64,000 nt of DNA from Rhodoferax sp. BLA1. Its GTDB lineage: Bacteria > Pseudomonadota > Gammaproteobacteria > Burkholderiales > Burkholderiaceae_C. The position numbers were made by a program, and so were the translations under genes. Where the stretch lies: the NCBI RefSeq assembly GCF_013416775.1, contig NZ_SZVI01000012.1:248001-312000 (forward strand), read 5' to 3'. Below the pieces are notes generated by a model. That model saw only the letters and a list, made by a program, of their open reading frames with translations. It was not told the DNA's origin and made no database searches. The stretch's first letter is position 1. Every line of letters begins with the position of its first letter. Positions 44,974-53,640 of this stretch are shown here, piece by piece.

Positions 44974-45603
44974 ATGGAACTCTCAACCTGGCTTACCTTC
45001 TTCGCGGCCTCCTGGGCCATCAGCATCTCCCCCGGCCCGGGCGCCATTGCGTCCATGAGCGCGGGGCTCAACCACGGTTTCAAATACGGTTATGTCACGA
45101 TATTTGGCTTGGTGCTGGGCATCTGGACGCAGTTGCTGATTGTGGGTGTAGGGCTGGGTGCGCTGATGGCCACCTCACACACCGCGTTTGTGGTGGTCAA
45201 GTGGCTGGGTGTGGCTTATCTGGTGTGGCTGGGCATCCAGCAGTGGCGCGCACCTGCGCGGCCCATGGTGGCGGCGTCCGACAGCGACGAGGTGGTGAGC
45301 CAGCGCAAGCTGATCCTCAAGGCCTGGATGATCAATGTGGTCAACCCCAAGGGTACGGTGTTTTTGCTGGCGGTGGTGCCGCAGTTCATCAGCACCGCTG
45401 AGCCCTTGTTGCCGCAGTACCTGATCATCGGCGCCACCCTGGCCTTCACCGACATGGTGGTGATGGCAGGTTACACCGCGCTGGCTTCGCGCGTGCTGGG
45501 CGCGCTCAAAAAACCGGCCCACATCCGTGCCATGAACCGCACCTTTGGCAGCCTGTTTGTGCTGGCCGGGTCCCTGCTGGCGCTGTTCAAACGCTCGGCC
45601 TGA
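44974..45603 (+). CDS. LysE/RhtB-family amino-acid exporter
   Basis: A 209-residue inner-membrane protein with about six spans and the family signature SISPGPGAIASMSAGLNHG near the N-terminus. The C-terminal half has WMINVVNPKGTVFLLAVVPQF, the conserved NPK region. It exports amino acids such as homoserine or threonine. The exact substrate is unknown. Confidence 0.92.
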   Translation: MELSTWLTFFAASWAISISPGPGAIASMSAGLNHGFKYGYVTIFGLVLGIWTQLLIVGVGLGALMATSHTAFVVVKWLGVAYLVWLGIQQWRAPARPMVAASDSDEVVSQRKLILKAWMINVVNPKGTVFLLAVVPQFISTAEPLLPQYLIIGATLAFTDMVVMAGYTALASRVLGALKKPAHIRAMNRTFGSLFVLAGSLLALFKRSA

Positions 45604-45612
45604 GTGTTACGT

Positions 45613-45665
45613 CTTTGATAGCTGCTGGCCCTTGATCTATCAGGGCTAGAGGTCGATTTTCTCTA
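45613..45665. repeat. Interspersed palindromic repeat, near-consensus, reverse sense
   Basis: GATAGCTGCTGGCCCTTGAT, CTATCAGGGCTAGAGGTCGA, TTTTCTCTA. It is the reverse complement of the consensus at 19554 and lies between convergent lysE-like and gntR-like genes. Confidence 0.75.
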
Positions 45666-45675
45666 TATCCACGGG

Positions 45676-46710
45676 TCAAGTGCTGGCGCGCACCACCAGC
45701 CGGTAACCCAGATCGACACCAGGTGCGGCCACCGGTTCGCGGTTGATTAGCGCCACCAACATGTTGGCCGCGGCTGTGCCGATTTCGCTGCGTGGCGTGT
45801 GCACGGTGGTTAGCGCTGGCAACATCTGGTCGCTGCCGGTCAGGTCGTTGAACCCGGCAATCGCCACCCGCTCTGGCACCGCCAGCCCCAGGCGCAAAGC
45901 TGCCAGCAGGGCGCCTTGCGCCAAGTCGTCGTTGCAGAAAAAGATGGCATCCACCTCGGGCTGCGCCTGCAGGATCTGGGTCAACATCTCCCCACCCAGG
46001 GCCATGGAAGAGGGCGCGGGGTTGAGCCACTCCAGCTTGGGGTCATACAGCTGGGCCTGCTGCAGCTCGGTTCGCCAGCCCGCCAACCGCTGGCGGGTGC
46101 GTGGGTCGAGCTGGGCACCCGCAAAAGCGATGCGGCGTTTGCCACGTGCCAGCAGGTGGCGGGTCATCTCGGCACCCGCGTCGGTTTGTGAAAAGCCCAC
46201 GCTGTAAACGCCCTCGGTGTTGGACACCTCCATCAGGTGCACACAGGGCACCCCACTGGTCGCCATCATCTGACGGGTGGCTTCGTTGCGCTCAAACCCA
46301 GTGACCAGCAGGCCCGCCGGGCGGTGCTGCAGCAGCTCGCGCAGCAGGTGTTCCTCTTCGTTGGCGTCGTAATGGGTCACGCCCATCAGCATCTGGTAAC
46401 CCGCCGGGCGCAGGCTGCGCTGCACCGCCTCCAGCACATCCACGAACAAGGCGTTGGAGAGCAGCGGCACCAGCACCACCACCTGGGCGCTGTGGCGCGA
46501 GGCCAGGGCGCGCGCGGCCGGGTCGGGCACATAACCCAGCTCCTTGGCCGCCGCCTGCACCCGAGCCACCAGCAGCGCGTCCACCGCGCGCTCACCCCGC
46601 AGTGCGCGCGACACGGTGATTGGGCTCACCTGCGCCAGTTGGGCCACATCGGCCAGGGTGACACGGCCGGTGGCACGAGATCGGGGGCTGGATTTTTTTG
46701 TGGAGGACAT
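45676..46710 (-). CDS. LacI-family repressor, GntR (gluconate) type
   Basis: A 344-residue regulator. The N-terminal helix-turn-helix and hinge read VTLADVAQLAQVSPITVSRA, then LRGERAV. A periplasmic-binding-protein-like ligand domain follows, starting QVVVLVPLLSNALFVDVLEA. ATG 46710 is preferred to the upstream TTG at 46731. It is divergent from a gluconokinase gene, and two identical palindromes lie between them, so it most likely represses the kinase-TRAP operon until gluconate or a related sugar acid is present. It is equivalent in role to E. coli GntR, the LacI-type protein, not the GntR helix-turn-helix family. Confidence 0.88.
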   Translation of the reverse strand: MSSTKKSSPRSRATGRVTLADVAQLAQVSPITVSRALRGERAVDALLVARVQAAAKELGYVPDPAARALASRHSAQVVVLVPLLSNALFVDVLEAVQRSLRPAGYQMLMGVTHYDANEEEHLLRELLQHRPAGLLVTGFERNEATRQMMATSGVPCVHLMEVSNTEGVYSVGFSQTDAGAEMTRHLLARGKRRIAFAGAQLDPRTRQRLAGWRTELQQAQLYDPKLEWLNPAPSSMALGGEMLTQILQAQPEVDAIFFCNDDLAQGALLAALRLGLAVPERVAIAGFNDLTGSDQMLPALTTVHTPRSEIGTAAANMLVALINREPVAAPGVDLGYRLVVRAST

Positions 46711-46749
46711 AGGGTAAATACTAGGGTACAACCAAAGTGAGCGGGACTA

Positions 46750-46763
46750 GGATAGCGCTATCC
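46750..46763. promoter_or_regulatory. GntR-type operator 1
   Basis: GGATAGCGCTATCC, a perfect 14-bp palindrome with the central CG step of LacI-family operators, 39 bases upstream of the repressor gene start. Confidence 0.8.
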
Positions 46764-46862
46764 GAAGGTCGGAGTCAAGCCAGATTGCTCCTTCGCCGCT
46801 TGTTGTCAAGAGGCACGGTGGGGCAAGTCGGCAGCGACGCCGCCTTTTTATTTGATTTTTTG

Positions 46863-46876
46863 GGATAGCGCTATCC
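46863..46876. promoter_or_regulatory. GntR-type operator 2
   Basis: A second identical GGATAGCGCTATCC, 113 bp centre-to-centre from the first and 11 bases upstream of the gluconokinase ATG. The spacing allows looping by a tetrameric repressor. Confidence 0.8.
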
Positions 46877-46887
46877 AAACAACGATG

Positions 46888-47391
46888 ATGAATATTTCAA
46901 TTGTGATTATGGGGGTGGCCGGGTGTGGCAAGTCCAGCCTGGGCAGTGGTGTAGCCAAGGTGTTGCAGCTGCCACTGGTGGAGGGCGACGACTTCCACAG
47001 CCCCGAGAGCCGCCAGAAGATGAGCCAAGGCATCGCCCTGACCGACGAAGACCGTGCGGGCTGGCTCGACCGTTTGGGTGAGCAGCTGCGCCAGCAACCG
47101 GGTGGCATTGTGCTGACCTGCTCGGCGCTCAAACAAGCCTACCGTGACCGCCTGCGCTTGGCCTCGCCGGGCTTGCGGTTTGCCTTTCTGCAGATCAGCC
47201 GCGAAGATGCTCAGGCGCGGGTGGGTTCACGCGACGCGCATTTTTTCTCGACCACGCTGGTCGACAGCCAGTTTGCCACGCTGGAAGTGCCCACCGGTGA
47301 GCCCGGTGTGTTGACGCTGGACGCGGCCAAACCGCTGCCGCAACTGCAGGCTGAAGTCGCGGCCTGGATGACTCACAAGGAGTTGACATGA
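46888..47391 (+). CDS. gntK: Gluconokinase
   Basis: A 167-residue kinase with Walker A GVAGCGKSS at residues 9-17, the sugar-binding GDDFHSPESRQKM, and LTCSALKQAYRDRLR. It phosphorylates D-gluconate to 6-phosphogluconate with ATP. The frame is open to 46852, but operator 2 lies in that extension, so ATG 46888 (or 46885) is the real start. The stop overlaps the TRAP small-permease ATG by 4 bases (ATGA). Confidence 0.92.
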   Translation: MNISIVIMGVAGCGKSSLGSGVAKVLQLPLVEGDDFHSPESRQKMSQGIALTDEDRAGWLDRLGEQLRQQPGGIVLTCSALKQAYRDRLRLASPGLRFAFLQISREDAQARVGSRDAHFFSTTLVDSQFATLEVPTGEPGVLTLDAAKPLPQLQAEVAAWMTHKELT

Positions 47392-47900
47392 GCAACAGCA
47401 CACACATCGCACCCAAGGACAGCACCTTCCGGCGGCTGGCCAGCACCCTGATGGCGATTTGCCTGGGGGTGATGGCGCTCTCCGTCTTTATCAATGTGGT
47501 GCTGCGTTACGGCTTTGGCAGCGGTGTGGCCGCCAGTGAGGAGCTGTCGCGGCTGCTGTTTGTCTGGATGGTGTTTATTGGCGCCACCGCCGCCTACCCG
47601 GCCGGTGAACACATGACCTTCACCAGCCTGGTTGGTCTGCTGCGCGACAAGCCTCGGGCTTTGTTGGCCGCCACGCTGATGATCCGCCTGCTGGTGGTGA
47701 CCTCGAGCGGCCTGATTGCCTGGGGTGCCTGGCAGCAGGTGGTGGTGGGCTTGGACAGTTATTCGGTGGTGCTGCGTTACCCCACCGCGTTGTTGCCGTT
47801 GCCCGCCTTTTTGTGTACCAGCGCGATTTGCGTGATGGCTTTGGTCGAATTTATCAAGCGCACGCCCTTGTTTTTGGGTGTGACCGCAGAGCAGGAGTAA
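47388..47900 (+). CDS. TRAP transporter small permease (DctQ-type)
   Basis: A 170-residue inner-membrane protein with four predicted spans and the DctQ pattern: VFINVVLRYGFGSG and the following SEELSRLLFVWMVFIGAT. It pairs with the large permease encoded next. Overlap with gntK and the shared operator point to uptake of gluconate or a similar sugar acid. Confidence 0.92.
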   Translation: MSNSTHIAPKDSTFRRLASTLMAICLGVMALSVFINVVLRYGFGSGVAASEELSRLLFVWMVFIGATAAYPAGEHMTFTSLVGLLRDKPRALLAATLMIRLLVVTSSGLIAWGAWQQVVVGLDSYSVVLRYPTALLPLPAFLCTSAICVMALVEFIKRTPLFLGVTAEQE

Positions 47901-47906
47901 GTCGTC

Positions 47907-49199
47907 ATGTCAATCGAAGGTCTGGCTTTTTTTGTGTTCATCGGTGGCATGTTGTCGCTGCTGGGCATTGGCATGAACATGGGGTTGGCGCTGGCGCTGA
48001 CCGGTGCCGCTATGTCCTACGTGCTTGGCTTCTGGGACACCCAGTTGCTGGCGCAAAACCTGGTGGCCGGGGTGGACAGCTTCCCGCTGCTGGCGGTGCC
48101 GTTCTTCATTCTGGCAGGGGAGCTGATGAATGCGGGTGGCATCAGCCAGCGCATCATCACCATGGCGCAGGCCTGGGTTGGTCACATCCGTGGTGGCCTG
48201 GGGTTTGTGGCGATTGGTGCTGCGGTGTTGATGGCCAGCATGAGCGGCTCGGCACTGGCCGACACCGCTGCCCTGGCGACCATTTTGCTGCCGATGATGC
48301 GCCAGCAAGGTTACCCCTTGCACACCTCGGCCGGGCTGATTGGTGCGGGCGGCATCATTGCGCCGATCATTCCACCCAGCATGCCGTTCATCATTTACGG
48401 CGTGACCACCAACACCTCGATCTCGCTGCTGTTCCTCTCGGGCATCGTGCCGGGGCTGATCATGGGTGTGGGCCTGATCTTTGCGTGGAAGCTGGTGCTG
48501 CGTGACCTGAGCCTGCCCAAGGGTGAGGCGCTTCCGATCAAGGCACGTCTCAAAGCCACGCTTAAGGCCTTCTGGGCGCTGCTGATGCCCATCATCATCA
48601 TTGGCGGCATGAAGTCTGGCCTGTTCACCCCGACCGAGGCCGCCGTGGTGGCGGCGTTTTATTCGCTGGCAGTGTCGCTGTTTATCCACCGCGAAATGAA
48701 GCTGGTGCAGATCTACGACGTGCTGGTGCGTGCCTCTCGCACCACGGCCATCGTGATGTTCTTGTGTGCCGGTGCCCAGGTGGCCAGCTACATGGTGACC
48801 CTGGCTGACCTGCCCAATGTGTTGACCGCATGGCTCGGGCCCCTGGTGGAAAGCCCCAAACTGCTGATGGTGGTGATGATGCTGGTGCTGGTGATGATTG
48901 GCACCTCGCTCGACCTGACGCCCACCATCCTGATCTTCGCCCCGGTGATGTTGCCGATTGCGGTCAAGGCGGGTATTGACCCGGTCTACTTTGGCCTGAT
49001 GTTCATTCTGAACGGCTCCATCGGGCTGATCACCCCGCCCGTGGGCACGGTGCTCAACGTGGTGGCCAGCGTGGGGCGGGTACCGCTGCACCATGTGATC
49101 CGGGGCATCAGCCCGTTCTTGATCACCTACCTGTGCATCCTGGCCCTGTTTATTGCGTTCCCGCAGATCGTTACCGCACCCGTCGCCTGGATGCGCTGA
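47907..49199 (+). CDS. TRAP transporter large permease (DctM-type)
   Basis: A 430-residue protein with about 12 spans. Typical DctM blocks are present: GELMNAGGISQRII, MASMSGSALADTAAL, GGIIAPIIPPSMPFIIYG and NGSIGLITPPVGTVLNV. It uses a sodium or proton gradient to import the substrate delivered by the binding protein encoded next. It starts 6 bases after the small permease. Confidence 0.95.
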   Translation: MSIEGLAFFVFIGGMLSLLGIGMNMGLALALTGAAMSYVLGFWDTQLLAQNLVAGVDSFPLLAVPFFILAGELMNAGGISQRIITMAQAWVGHIRGGLGFVAIGAAVLMASMSGSALADTAALATILLPMMRQQGYPLHTSAGLIGAGGIIAPIIPPSMPFIIYGVTTNTSISLLFLSGIVPGLIMGVGLIFAWKLVLRDLSLPKGEALPIKARLKATLKAFWALLMPIIIIGGMKSGLFTPTEAAVVAAFYSLAVSLFIHREMKLVQIYDVLVRASRTTAIVMFLCAGAQVASYMVTLADLPNVLTAWLGPLVESPKLLMVVMMLVLVMIGTSLDLTPTILIFAPVMLPIAVKAGIDPVYFGLMFILNGSIGLITPPVGTVLNVVASVGRVPLHHVIRGISPFLITYLCILALFIAFPQIVTAPVAWMR

Positions 49200-49253
49200 C
49201 GTTCATTTTTCCAACTCTTTTCACGCGTTCCATTTCAACAACAGGAGATTCTT

Positions 49254-50273
49254 ATGACATTCCTTCGCAGAACCCTCATCGCCGCCGCCAGTGTGGCCGT
49301 GCTCAGCGCCTCGTTTTCCGCGCTGGCGCAAGACATCAAGCCGCGCCTGATCCGTTTTGGTTATGGTCTGAACGAACAAAGCAACCAGGGCCGCGCCGCC
49401 AAGGTGTTTGCCGATGAAGTGGCCAAACTCTCAGGTGGCAAGATGAAGGTGCGAGCCATTGGCGCCGCCGCTCTCGGCCCGGACAACCAGATGCAACAGG
49501 CGCTGATTGGTGGCGCGCAGGAAATGATGGTCGGCTCTACCGCCACGCTGGTGGGCATCAGCAAAGAAATGGCGCTGTGGGACACACCGTTTCTGATTGG
49601 CAACGTGAAAGAAGCCGACACCCTGCTGGATGGCCCGATTGGTGACAAGGTACGCAACAAGCTACAGGACAAAGGCATGGTGGGCCTGGTCTACTGGGAA
49701 AACGGCTTCCGTAACCTGACCAACAGCAAACGCGCCATCACCAAGATGGAAGACATGCAAGGCATCAAGCTGCGTGTGATGCAGAACAACGTGTTCCTGA
49801 GCAGCTTCCAGACCCTGGGTGCCAACGCCATCCCGCTGGCATTTTCTGAACTGTTCAGCGCACTCGAAACCAACACGGTCGACGGCCAGGAAAACCCGTT
49901 CAACACCATTTTGTCGAGCAAGTTCTACGAAGTGCAGAAGTACATGACGGTGACCAACCACGTCTACAGCCCCTGGATCGTGACCGCCAGCAAGAAGTGG
50001 TGGGACCAGCTCTCCAAAGACGAACAAAAGGTGCTGATGGACGCTGCCAAGACCAGCCGTGACTTCGAGCGCAAAGACACCCGCGACGAAGCCGCCAAGG
50101 CCATGGGTGACCTCAAAGCCAAGGGCATGCAGATCAACGAACTGTCTCCCGTTGAAGCCGGCCGCATGCGCGACAAGCTGACCAAGGTGTACGCCACGAT
50201 TGGTGCCGACATCGGCATGGACCTGTGGAACGAAACCCAGGCTGAGCTCAAGAAGATCCGCGGCGGCAAGTAA
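49254..50273 (+). CDS. TRAP transporter substrate-binding protein (DctP-type)
   Basis: A 339-residue periplasmic protein with a signal peptide ending SALAQ (about residue 26) and the DctP pattern: AKVFADEVAKLSGGKMKVR, then GIKLRVMQNNVFL with the conserved Arg that binds the ligand carboxylate, and TVDGQENPFNTILSSKFYEV. The carboxylate-binding Arg fits a sugar acid such as gluconate. Confidence 0.92.
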   Translation: MTFLRRTLIAAASVAVLSASFSALAQDIKPRLIRFGYGLNEQSNQGRAAKVFADEVAKLSGGKMKVRAIGAAALGPDNQMQQALIGGAQEMMVGSTATLVGISKEMALWDTPFLIGNVKEADTLLDGPIGDKVRNKLQDKGMVGLVYWENGFRNLTNSKRAITKMEDMQGIKLRVMQNNVFLSSFQTLGANAIPLAFSELFSALETNTVDGQENPFNTILSSKFYEVQKYMTVTNHVYSPWIVTASKKWWDQLSKDEQKVLMDAAKTSRDFERKDTRDEAAKAMGDLKAKGMQINELSPVEAGRMRDKLTKVYATIGADIGMDLWNETQAELKKIRGGK

Positions 50274-50342
50274 ATGCTGCCGGGGCTGGGGGGCGGTTCG
50301 TTGGGAGCCGTGCCTCTGGCTCAGGTTGACCAGCATGTCACG

Positions 50343-50392
50343 ATTGATAGCGCCTGACCCTCGATTCTTAAGGGGTATAGGCGCTTTTTTCA
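50343..50392 (+). terminator. Terminator of the gntK-TRAP operon, derived from an interspersed repeat
   Basis: Stem AGCGCCTGACCC / GGGGTATAGGCGC with short loop, followed by six T (50385-50390). Layout and sequence are those of the interspersed repeat, so the repeat appears to serve as the Rho-independent terminator here. Confidence 0.7.
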
Positions 50393-50471
50393 TATGAAGT
50401 CGGTGGCAGGTGTCTCCTGCCGGGCTGTTGCGCCCGCGCCACCCCCTAAGAATTTCTCCCCATTCCTGCCG

Positions 50472-50502
50472 TACCTCTGTGAGGCGCGCGCTATAGTGAT
50501 TG
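50472..50502 (+). promoter_or_regulatory. Promoter-like conserved block A
   Basis: A 31-base block starting TACCTCTGTGA and ending CTATAGTGATTG. It shares 24 of 31 positions with 52118-52148. TATAGT is a good -10; no clear -35 is seen. It lies about 130 bases upstream of the methyltransferase gene. The rest of the 50274-50634 gap holds the terminator and a short GC-rich hairpin region. Confidence 0.4.
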
Positions 50503-50634
50503 CGGCCCCCTAGCCCCCGCACCTGATCCAGCCAGCGGGACGACGGGGCACATCTGCCCACCCCGCCAGGGGGTTCGGCAACATCAAACAGGCCTCAAGC
50601 ACATCGCTTCACATCCTTCAGGAATTTTTCCATC

Positions 50635-51381
50635 ATGGACATCCCACGGATATTCACCATCACTGAAAGCGCGCACCGCATCCACAACCCGATCACCCCC
50701 GACAAACTCGCCACCCTCGGCGCGGCATTGCGCCTGGCACCGGGGGCCAGCCTGCTCGACCTGGGCAGCGGCTCGGGCGAGATGTTGTGCACCTGGGCGC
50801 GCGACCACGGTATCACCGGCACAGGCGTCGACATGAGCCAGCTGTTCACCGAACAAGCCCAAGACCGTGCAGAAGAACTCGGCGTGGCCCATCAGGTCAA
50901 GTTCATCCACGGCGATGCCGCCGGTTATGTCTCTGACCAGAAGGTCGATGTGGCCGCCTGTGTGGGTGCCACCTGGATTGCTGGCGGCGTTGCGGGCAGC
51001 ATCGCTCTGCTGACGCAGAGCCTGCGCCCCGGCGGGATCATCCTGATTGGTGAGCCGTTCTGGCGCCAGTTGCCTCCGACAGAAGAGGTAGCCAAAGGCT
51101 GCCTGGCCCACGCCATCAACGACTTCCTCACGCTGCCTGCACTGGTGGCATCTTTTGGCCAGCTGGGTTACGACGTGGTTGAAATGGTGCTGGCGGACCA
51201 GGACGGCTGGGACCGCTACGAGGCCGCCAAATGGCTCACCATGCGCCGCTGGCTGGCGGCCAACCCGGGCGACGCGTTTGCGCCCGAGGTGCGCGCCCAG
51301 CTGAACTCGGAACCCGAGCGTTACGCCACCTACACACGTGACTACCTCGGCTGGGGCGTGTTTGTGCTGATGCCACGGTGA
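50635..51381 (+). CDS. Class I SAM-dependent methyltransferase
   Basis: A 248-residue protein with a Rossmann-type methyltransferase core: SLLDLGSGSGEMLC (motif I, SAM binding, about residues 39-52), GTGVDMSQLFTEQA (motif II), and GGIILIGEPFWRQLP. It resembles YjhP-like methyltransferases of unknown substrate. Its stop overlaps the GTG start of the DUF523 gene (GTGA), indicating one operon. Confidence 0.87.
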   Translation: MDIPRIFTITESAHRIHNPITPDKLATLGAALRLAPGASLLDLGSGSGEMLCTWARDHGITGTGVDMSQLFTEQAQDRAEELGVAHQVKFIHGDAAGYVSDQKVDVAACVGATWIAGGVAGSIALLTQSLRPGGIILIGEPFWRQLPPTEEVAKGCLAHAINDFLTLPALVASFGQLGYDVVEMVLADQDGWDRYEAAKWLTMRRWLAANPGDAFAPEVRAQLNSEPERYATYTRDYLGWGVFVLMPR

Positions 51382-51911
51382 GTCAACCTACCCACCCCGC
51401 CCAGATGCAACTCGTCCTTGTGAGTGCCTGCCTGATTGGCAGCCCGGTTCGCTACAACGCCATCCACAAACGCTGCGATAGTGACGTGTTGGCACGCTGG
51501 TTAGCGCAGGGGCGCGTCGTGCCAGTCTGCCCCGAGGTCTCGGGCGGCCTGCCTGTGCCACGCCCAGCCGCTGAAATCAGTTTGGGCGCGGGTGGCGCCA
51601 AGGTCTTGTTGGGGCAAGCCAGCGTGTTTGACCGACAGGGCCAGGACGTGTCGGATGCGTTCATCTCCGGCGCCCAGCACGTGCTGCTGCAAGCCCAAAG
51701 CCAAGACATCCGCGTGGCCGTGCTCAAGGAAGGCAGCCCCTCCTGCGGCTCGGGCTACATCTACGACGGCACGTTCGCAGGCGTGCGCGTGGCCGAGCGA
51801 GGGGTGTTGGCTGCTCTGCTGGGAAGTGCGGGTATCAGAGTCTTCAGCGAAGAGCAATTTGTGGAGGCAAACGAGTTGCTGCTGCAGCTGGAGGCGGGGG
51901 AAGCGGCCTGA
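51378..51911 (+). CDS. DUF523 family protein
   Basis: A 177-residue protein with family motifs LVSACLIGSPVRYNA, VVPVCPEVSGGLPVPRPAAE and AVLKEGSPSCGSGYIYDG. Three conserved cysteines suggest metal or cluster binding. GTG 51378 overlaps the methyltransferase stop; ATG 51405 is an alternative start. DUF523 function is unknown. Confidence 0.88.
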   Translation: MSQPTHPAQMQLVLVSACLIGSPVRYNAIHKRCDSDVLARWLAQGRVVPVCPEVSGGLPVPRPAAEISLGAGGAKVLLGQASVFDRQGQDVSDAFISGAQHVLLQAQSQDIRVAVLKEGSPSCGSGYIYDGTFAGVRVAERGVLAALLGSAGIRVFSEEQFVEANELLLQLEAGEAA

Positions 51912-51956
51912 CCCGAAGCCAACGCGCCATGACGCAGGTATGGATGGATTGGTATG

Positions 51957-52009
51957 GTATTGATAGCTTCTGACCCATGATCTATAAGGGCTGATGACGC
52001 TTTTTCTAT
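51957..52009. repeat. Interspersed palindromic repeat, reverse sense
   Basis: GTATTGATAGCTTCTGACCC, ATGATCTATAAGGGCTGATG, ACGCTTTTTC. The copy lies shortly after the DUF523 stop. The terminal T-run could also end transcription. Confidence 0.65.
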
Positions 52010-52117
52010 CAATGGACTGAATGCAGATGTGACATGTCAAACGCGCAGGTGTTTCGCATCGCCGCATTCGACCGTTGCGCCCATGCCACCGCAGGAAAAA
52101 CCTCGCCTCGACATGCC

Positions 52118-52148
52118 TACCCCCGTGACGTGCCAGCTATAGTGCTTG
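52118..52148 (+). promoter_or_regulatory. Promoter-like conserved block B
   Basis: Starts TACCCCCGTGA and ends GCTATAGTGCTTG. Same spacing and 24 of 31 bases identical to block A at 50472-50502. Confidence 0.4.
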
Positions 52149-52399
52149 AACCCCATCACCCCTCGCAAATGATTCAGCCAGAGGTACGGTTGGGCAACCG
52201 AGGAGGCGGGTTTGGTAGACGTTTTGAATACGGTAATTGCGGCTAGGATTTGCAGTCCGAATGCTGGCAACCAGCAGTGCTGCGCCTCATTTTGCTACTG
52301 CGATCAAACCTGCAAACCCAGTTTATGCCATCGTCTATCTTGTGAATGCCAAGATACGCGTTCGGCTGTATTGCGCTAGGCAGCATCACCAGGCAGCCT

Positions 52400-53269
52400 A
52401 TGGATATTGAGGAACTACCGCTCATTGACGCACTCAGAGGGTTGGCAATGCTCCAGCAAGAGTTCCTTCGTCTTGCGCTCTACGTTGCATCTCAGGGCCC
52501 TGCTACTTTTGAAGGGGAAAGGCTGGTATGCAGTCTTGGTGACAGCCAGAGGCGCATTAGCACGAGTCTAGCGATGGGAGCTGGCCAATCGTTAGAAACA
52601 TTGCTTCGCATGGCCAAGCTTCGTGGCATTCCCGTTCGAGATGCGTATCCTGTTGCCCGTTCAGCATTCGAGTCTTTTCTAAACGCCAGCTATCTTCTAG
52701 CTGAGTCCGATGAAGTCGCATCGAGGGCTATTCGATATATCGACTATGCCGCTTGGAAACATTTCAACAGAAAAAGAGGGCGCGGAGAGTTTGCTCTGGA
52801 GATCCGCTCAGACGCCGATCAGCAGGCCACCCTCGAGGAGAAGTTTCCGGAGTTCAGTGGAAAAGGCAAAGGCCGTTGGACGAATCATGATGTTCCAAGC
52901 CGCATCAAAATGGTGGGAGAGCTTGCAGGCCGTCGCGCTGCGTCACGCTTGCTCGCGGCAGATTTCCTTCTCTACAGTCTTTCGTCAGAAATTATTCATG
53001 GCTCGCCCTTCGGCGTAAGTTACTTTTTTTCAGCTCATCAGACCGGCGAGAAAACTACCGACGGATTTAGGGCCGCGACAATATGTCAACTTGAAGAAAT
53101 CTTGATCGGTGTGATTCACGCTGGTTGCGGTTATCTTTCAGCTTTTTTTGGGCTGCAGGATATGCAAGCGCCGTTGAAGGCAGAAGAAAAAATCTTCAAT
53201 CGGCTCTTTGAGTTGAGCACAAAGCCGTCCGACGCATTTCCGCCAGCTTCACTATGCCCTGCTGGTTGA
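52400..53269 (+). CDS. DUF5677-like protein
   Basis: About 289 residues from ATG 52400 (AGGCAG upstream). The middle shows a helical pattern of the DUF5677 type: RSAFESFLNASYLLAESDEV, and SEIIHGSPFGVSYFF with the conserved E..H. No catalytic motif is evident. Codon usage is clearly less GC-rich than in the neighbours, and the gene is an orphan between an interspersed repeat and a structured non-coding stretch, which suggests acquisition by transfer. Role unknown. Confidence 0.65.
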   Translation: MDIEELPLIDALRGLAMLQQEFLRLALYVASQGPATFEGERLVCSLGDSQRRISTSLAMGAGQSLETLLRMAKLRGIPVRDAYPVARSAFESFLNASYLLAESDEVASRAIRYIDYAAWKHFNRKRGRGEFALEIRSDADQQATLEEKFPEFSGKGKGRWTNHDVPSRIKMVGELAGRRAASRLLAADFLLYSLSSEIIHGSPFGVSYFFSAHQTGEKTTDGFRAATICQLEEILIGVIHAGCGYLSAFFGLQDMQAPLKAEEKIFNRLFELSTKPSDAFPPASLCPAG

Positions 53270-53417
53270 CAGTAGCGGTTGGTGCGGGCGGTATGGCGAA
53301 GATGAGGCCTAACTTGGCCGATCCCTTTGATCGTTGGCCGCTGTCAGGAAATTTGTCCGATAGCTTTTGGTTTCAATCTGACTTGCTTTCCCCGACCATG
53401 TATCCAAAACCGTTGAA

Positions 53418-53577
53418 GGCGAGTGGTGGGGTAACCGGGCGCAGAACCCATTCGCGTGGTGAGACAGGTGGCGCACCACAGTCAGACGCGACACTTAGGC
53501 AAGCAGTTCACTCAAGCCGCTTCCCGCGAGGGGGCCGGAGAACGGTTACCCCGCCGCTCGCCTGGCGCCACGCGAAT
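53418..53577. repeat. Two interleaved inverted-repeat pairs (pseudoknot-like order)
   Basis: Pair A: GGCGAGTGGTGGGGTAACCG (53418-53437) with CGGTTACCCCGCCGCTCGCC (53543-53562), 18 of 20 complementary. Pair B: ATTCGCGTGG (53450-53459) with CCACGCGAAT (53568-53577), perfect. The order A-B-A'-B' cannot fold as a simple nested hairpin. Confidence 0.6.
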
Positions 53578-53583
53578 CAGTCA

Positions 53584-53640
53584 ATCAAAAAAACGATAGC
53601 TACAAGCCCTCGAAGAATAAGGGCTAGAAGCCAATTTGAC
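53584..53640. repeat. Interspersed palindromic repeat, reverse sense
   Basis: AAAAAACGATAGCTACAAGC, CCTCGAAGAATAAGGGCTAG, AAGCCAATTTGAC. It abuts the 3' end of the oxidoreductase gene (stop at 53647). Confidence 0.7.

Larger units (their letters stand above)
51912..52399. other. 488-bp gap before the DUF5677 gene
   Basis: Holds the interspersed repeat (51957-52009), the promoter-like block B (52118-52148) and AT-richer DNA up to the next ATG. Short frames do not look like genes. A TTG at 52346 opens the next frame early, but no ribosome site supports it. Confidence 0.5.

Noticed and set aside
44606..44986. Frames with matching RLSSALRAPPLCRCA peptides on both strands
   Set aside because: Product of the 50-bp inverted repeat; no start context and no family.
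47910..49094. 394-residue frame on the - strand
   Set aside because: Antisense to the TRAP large permease. The His/Gln-rich composition reflects the reverse reading of hydrophobic codons.
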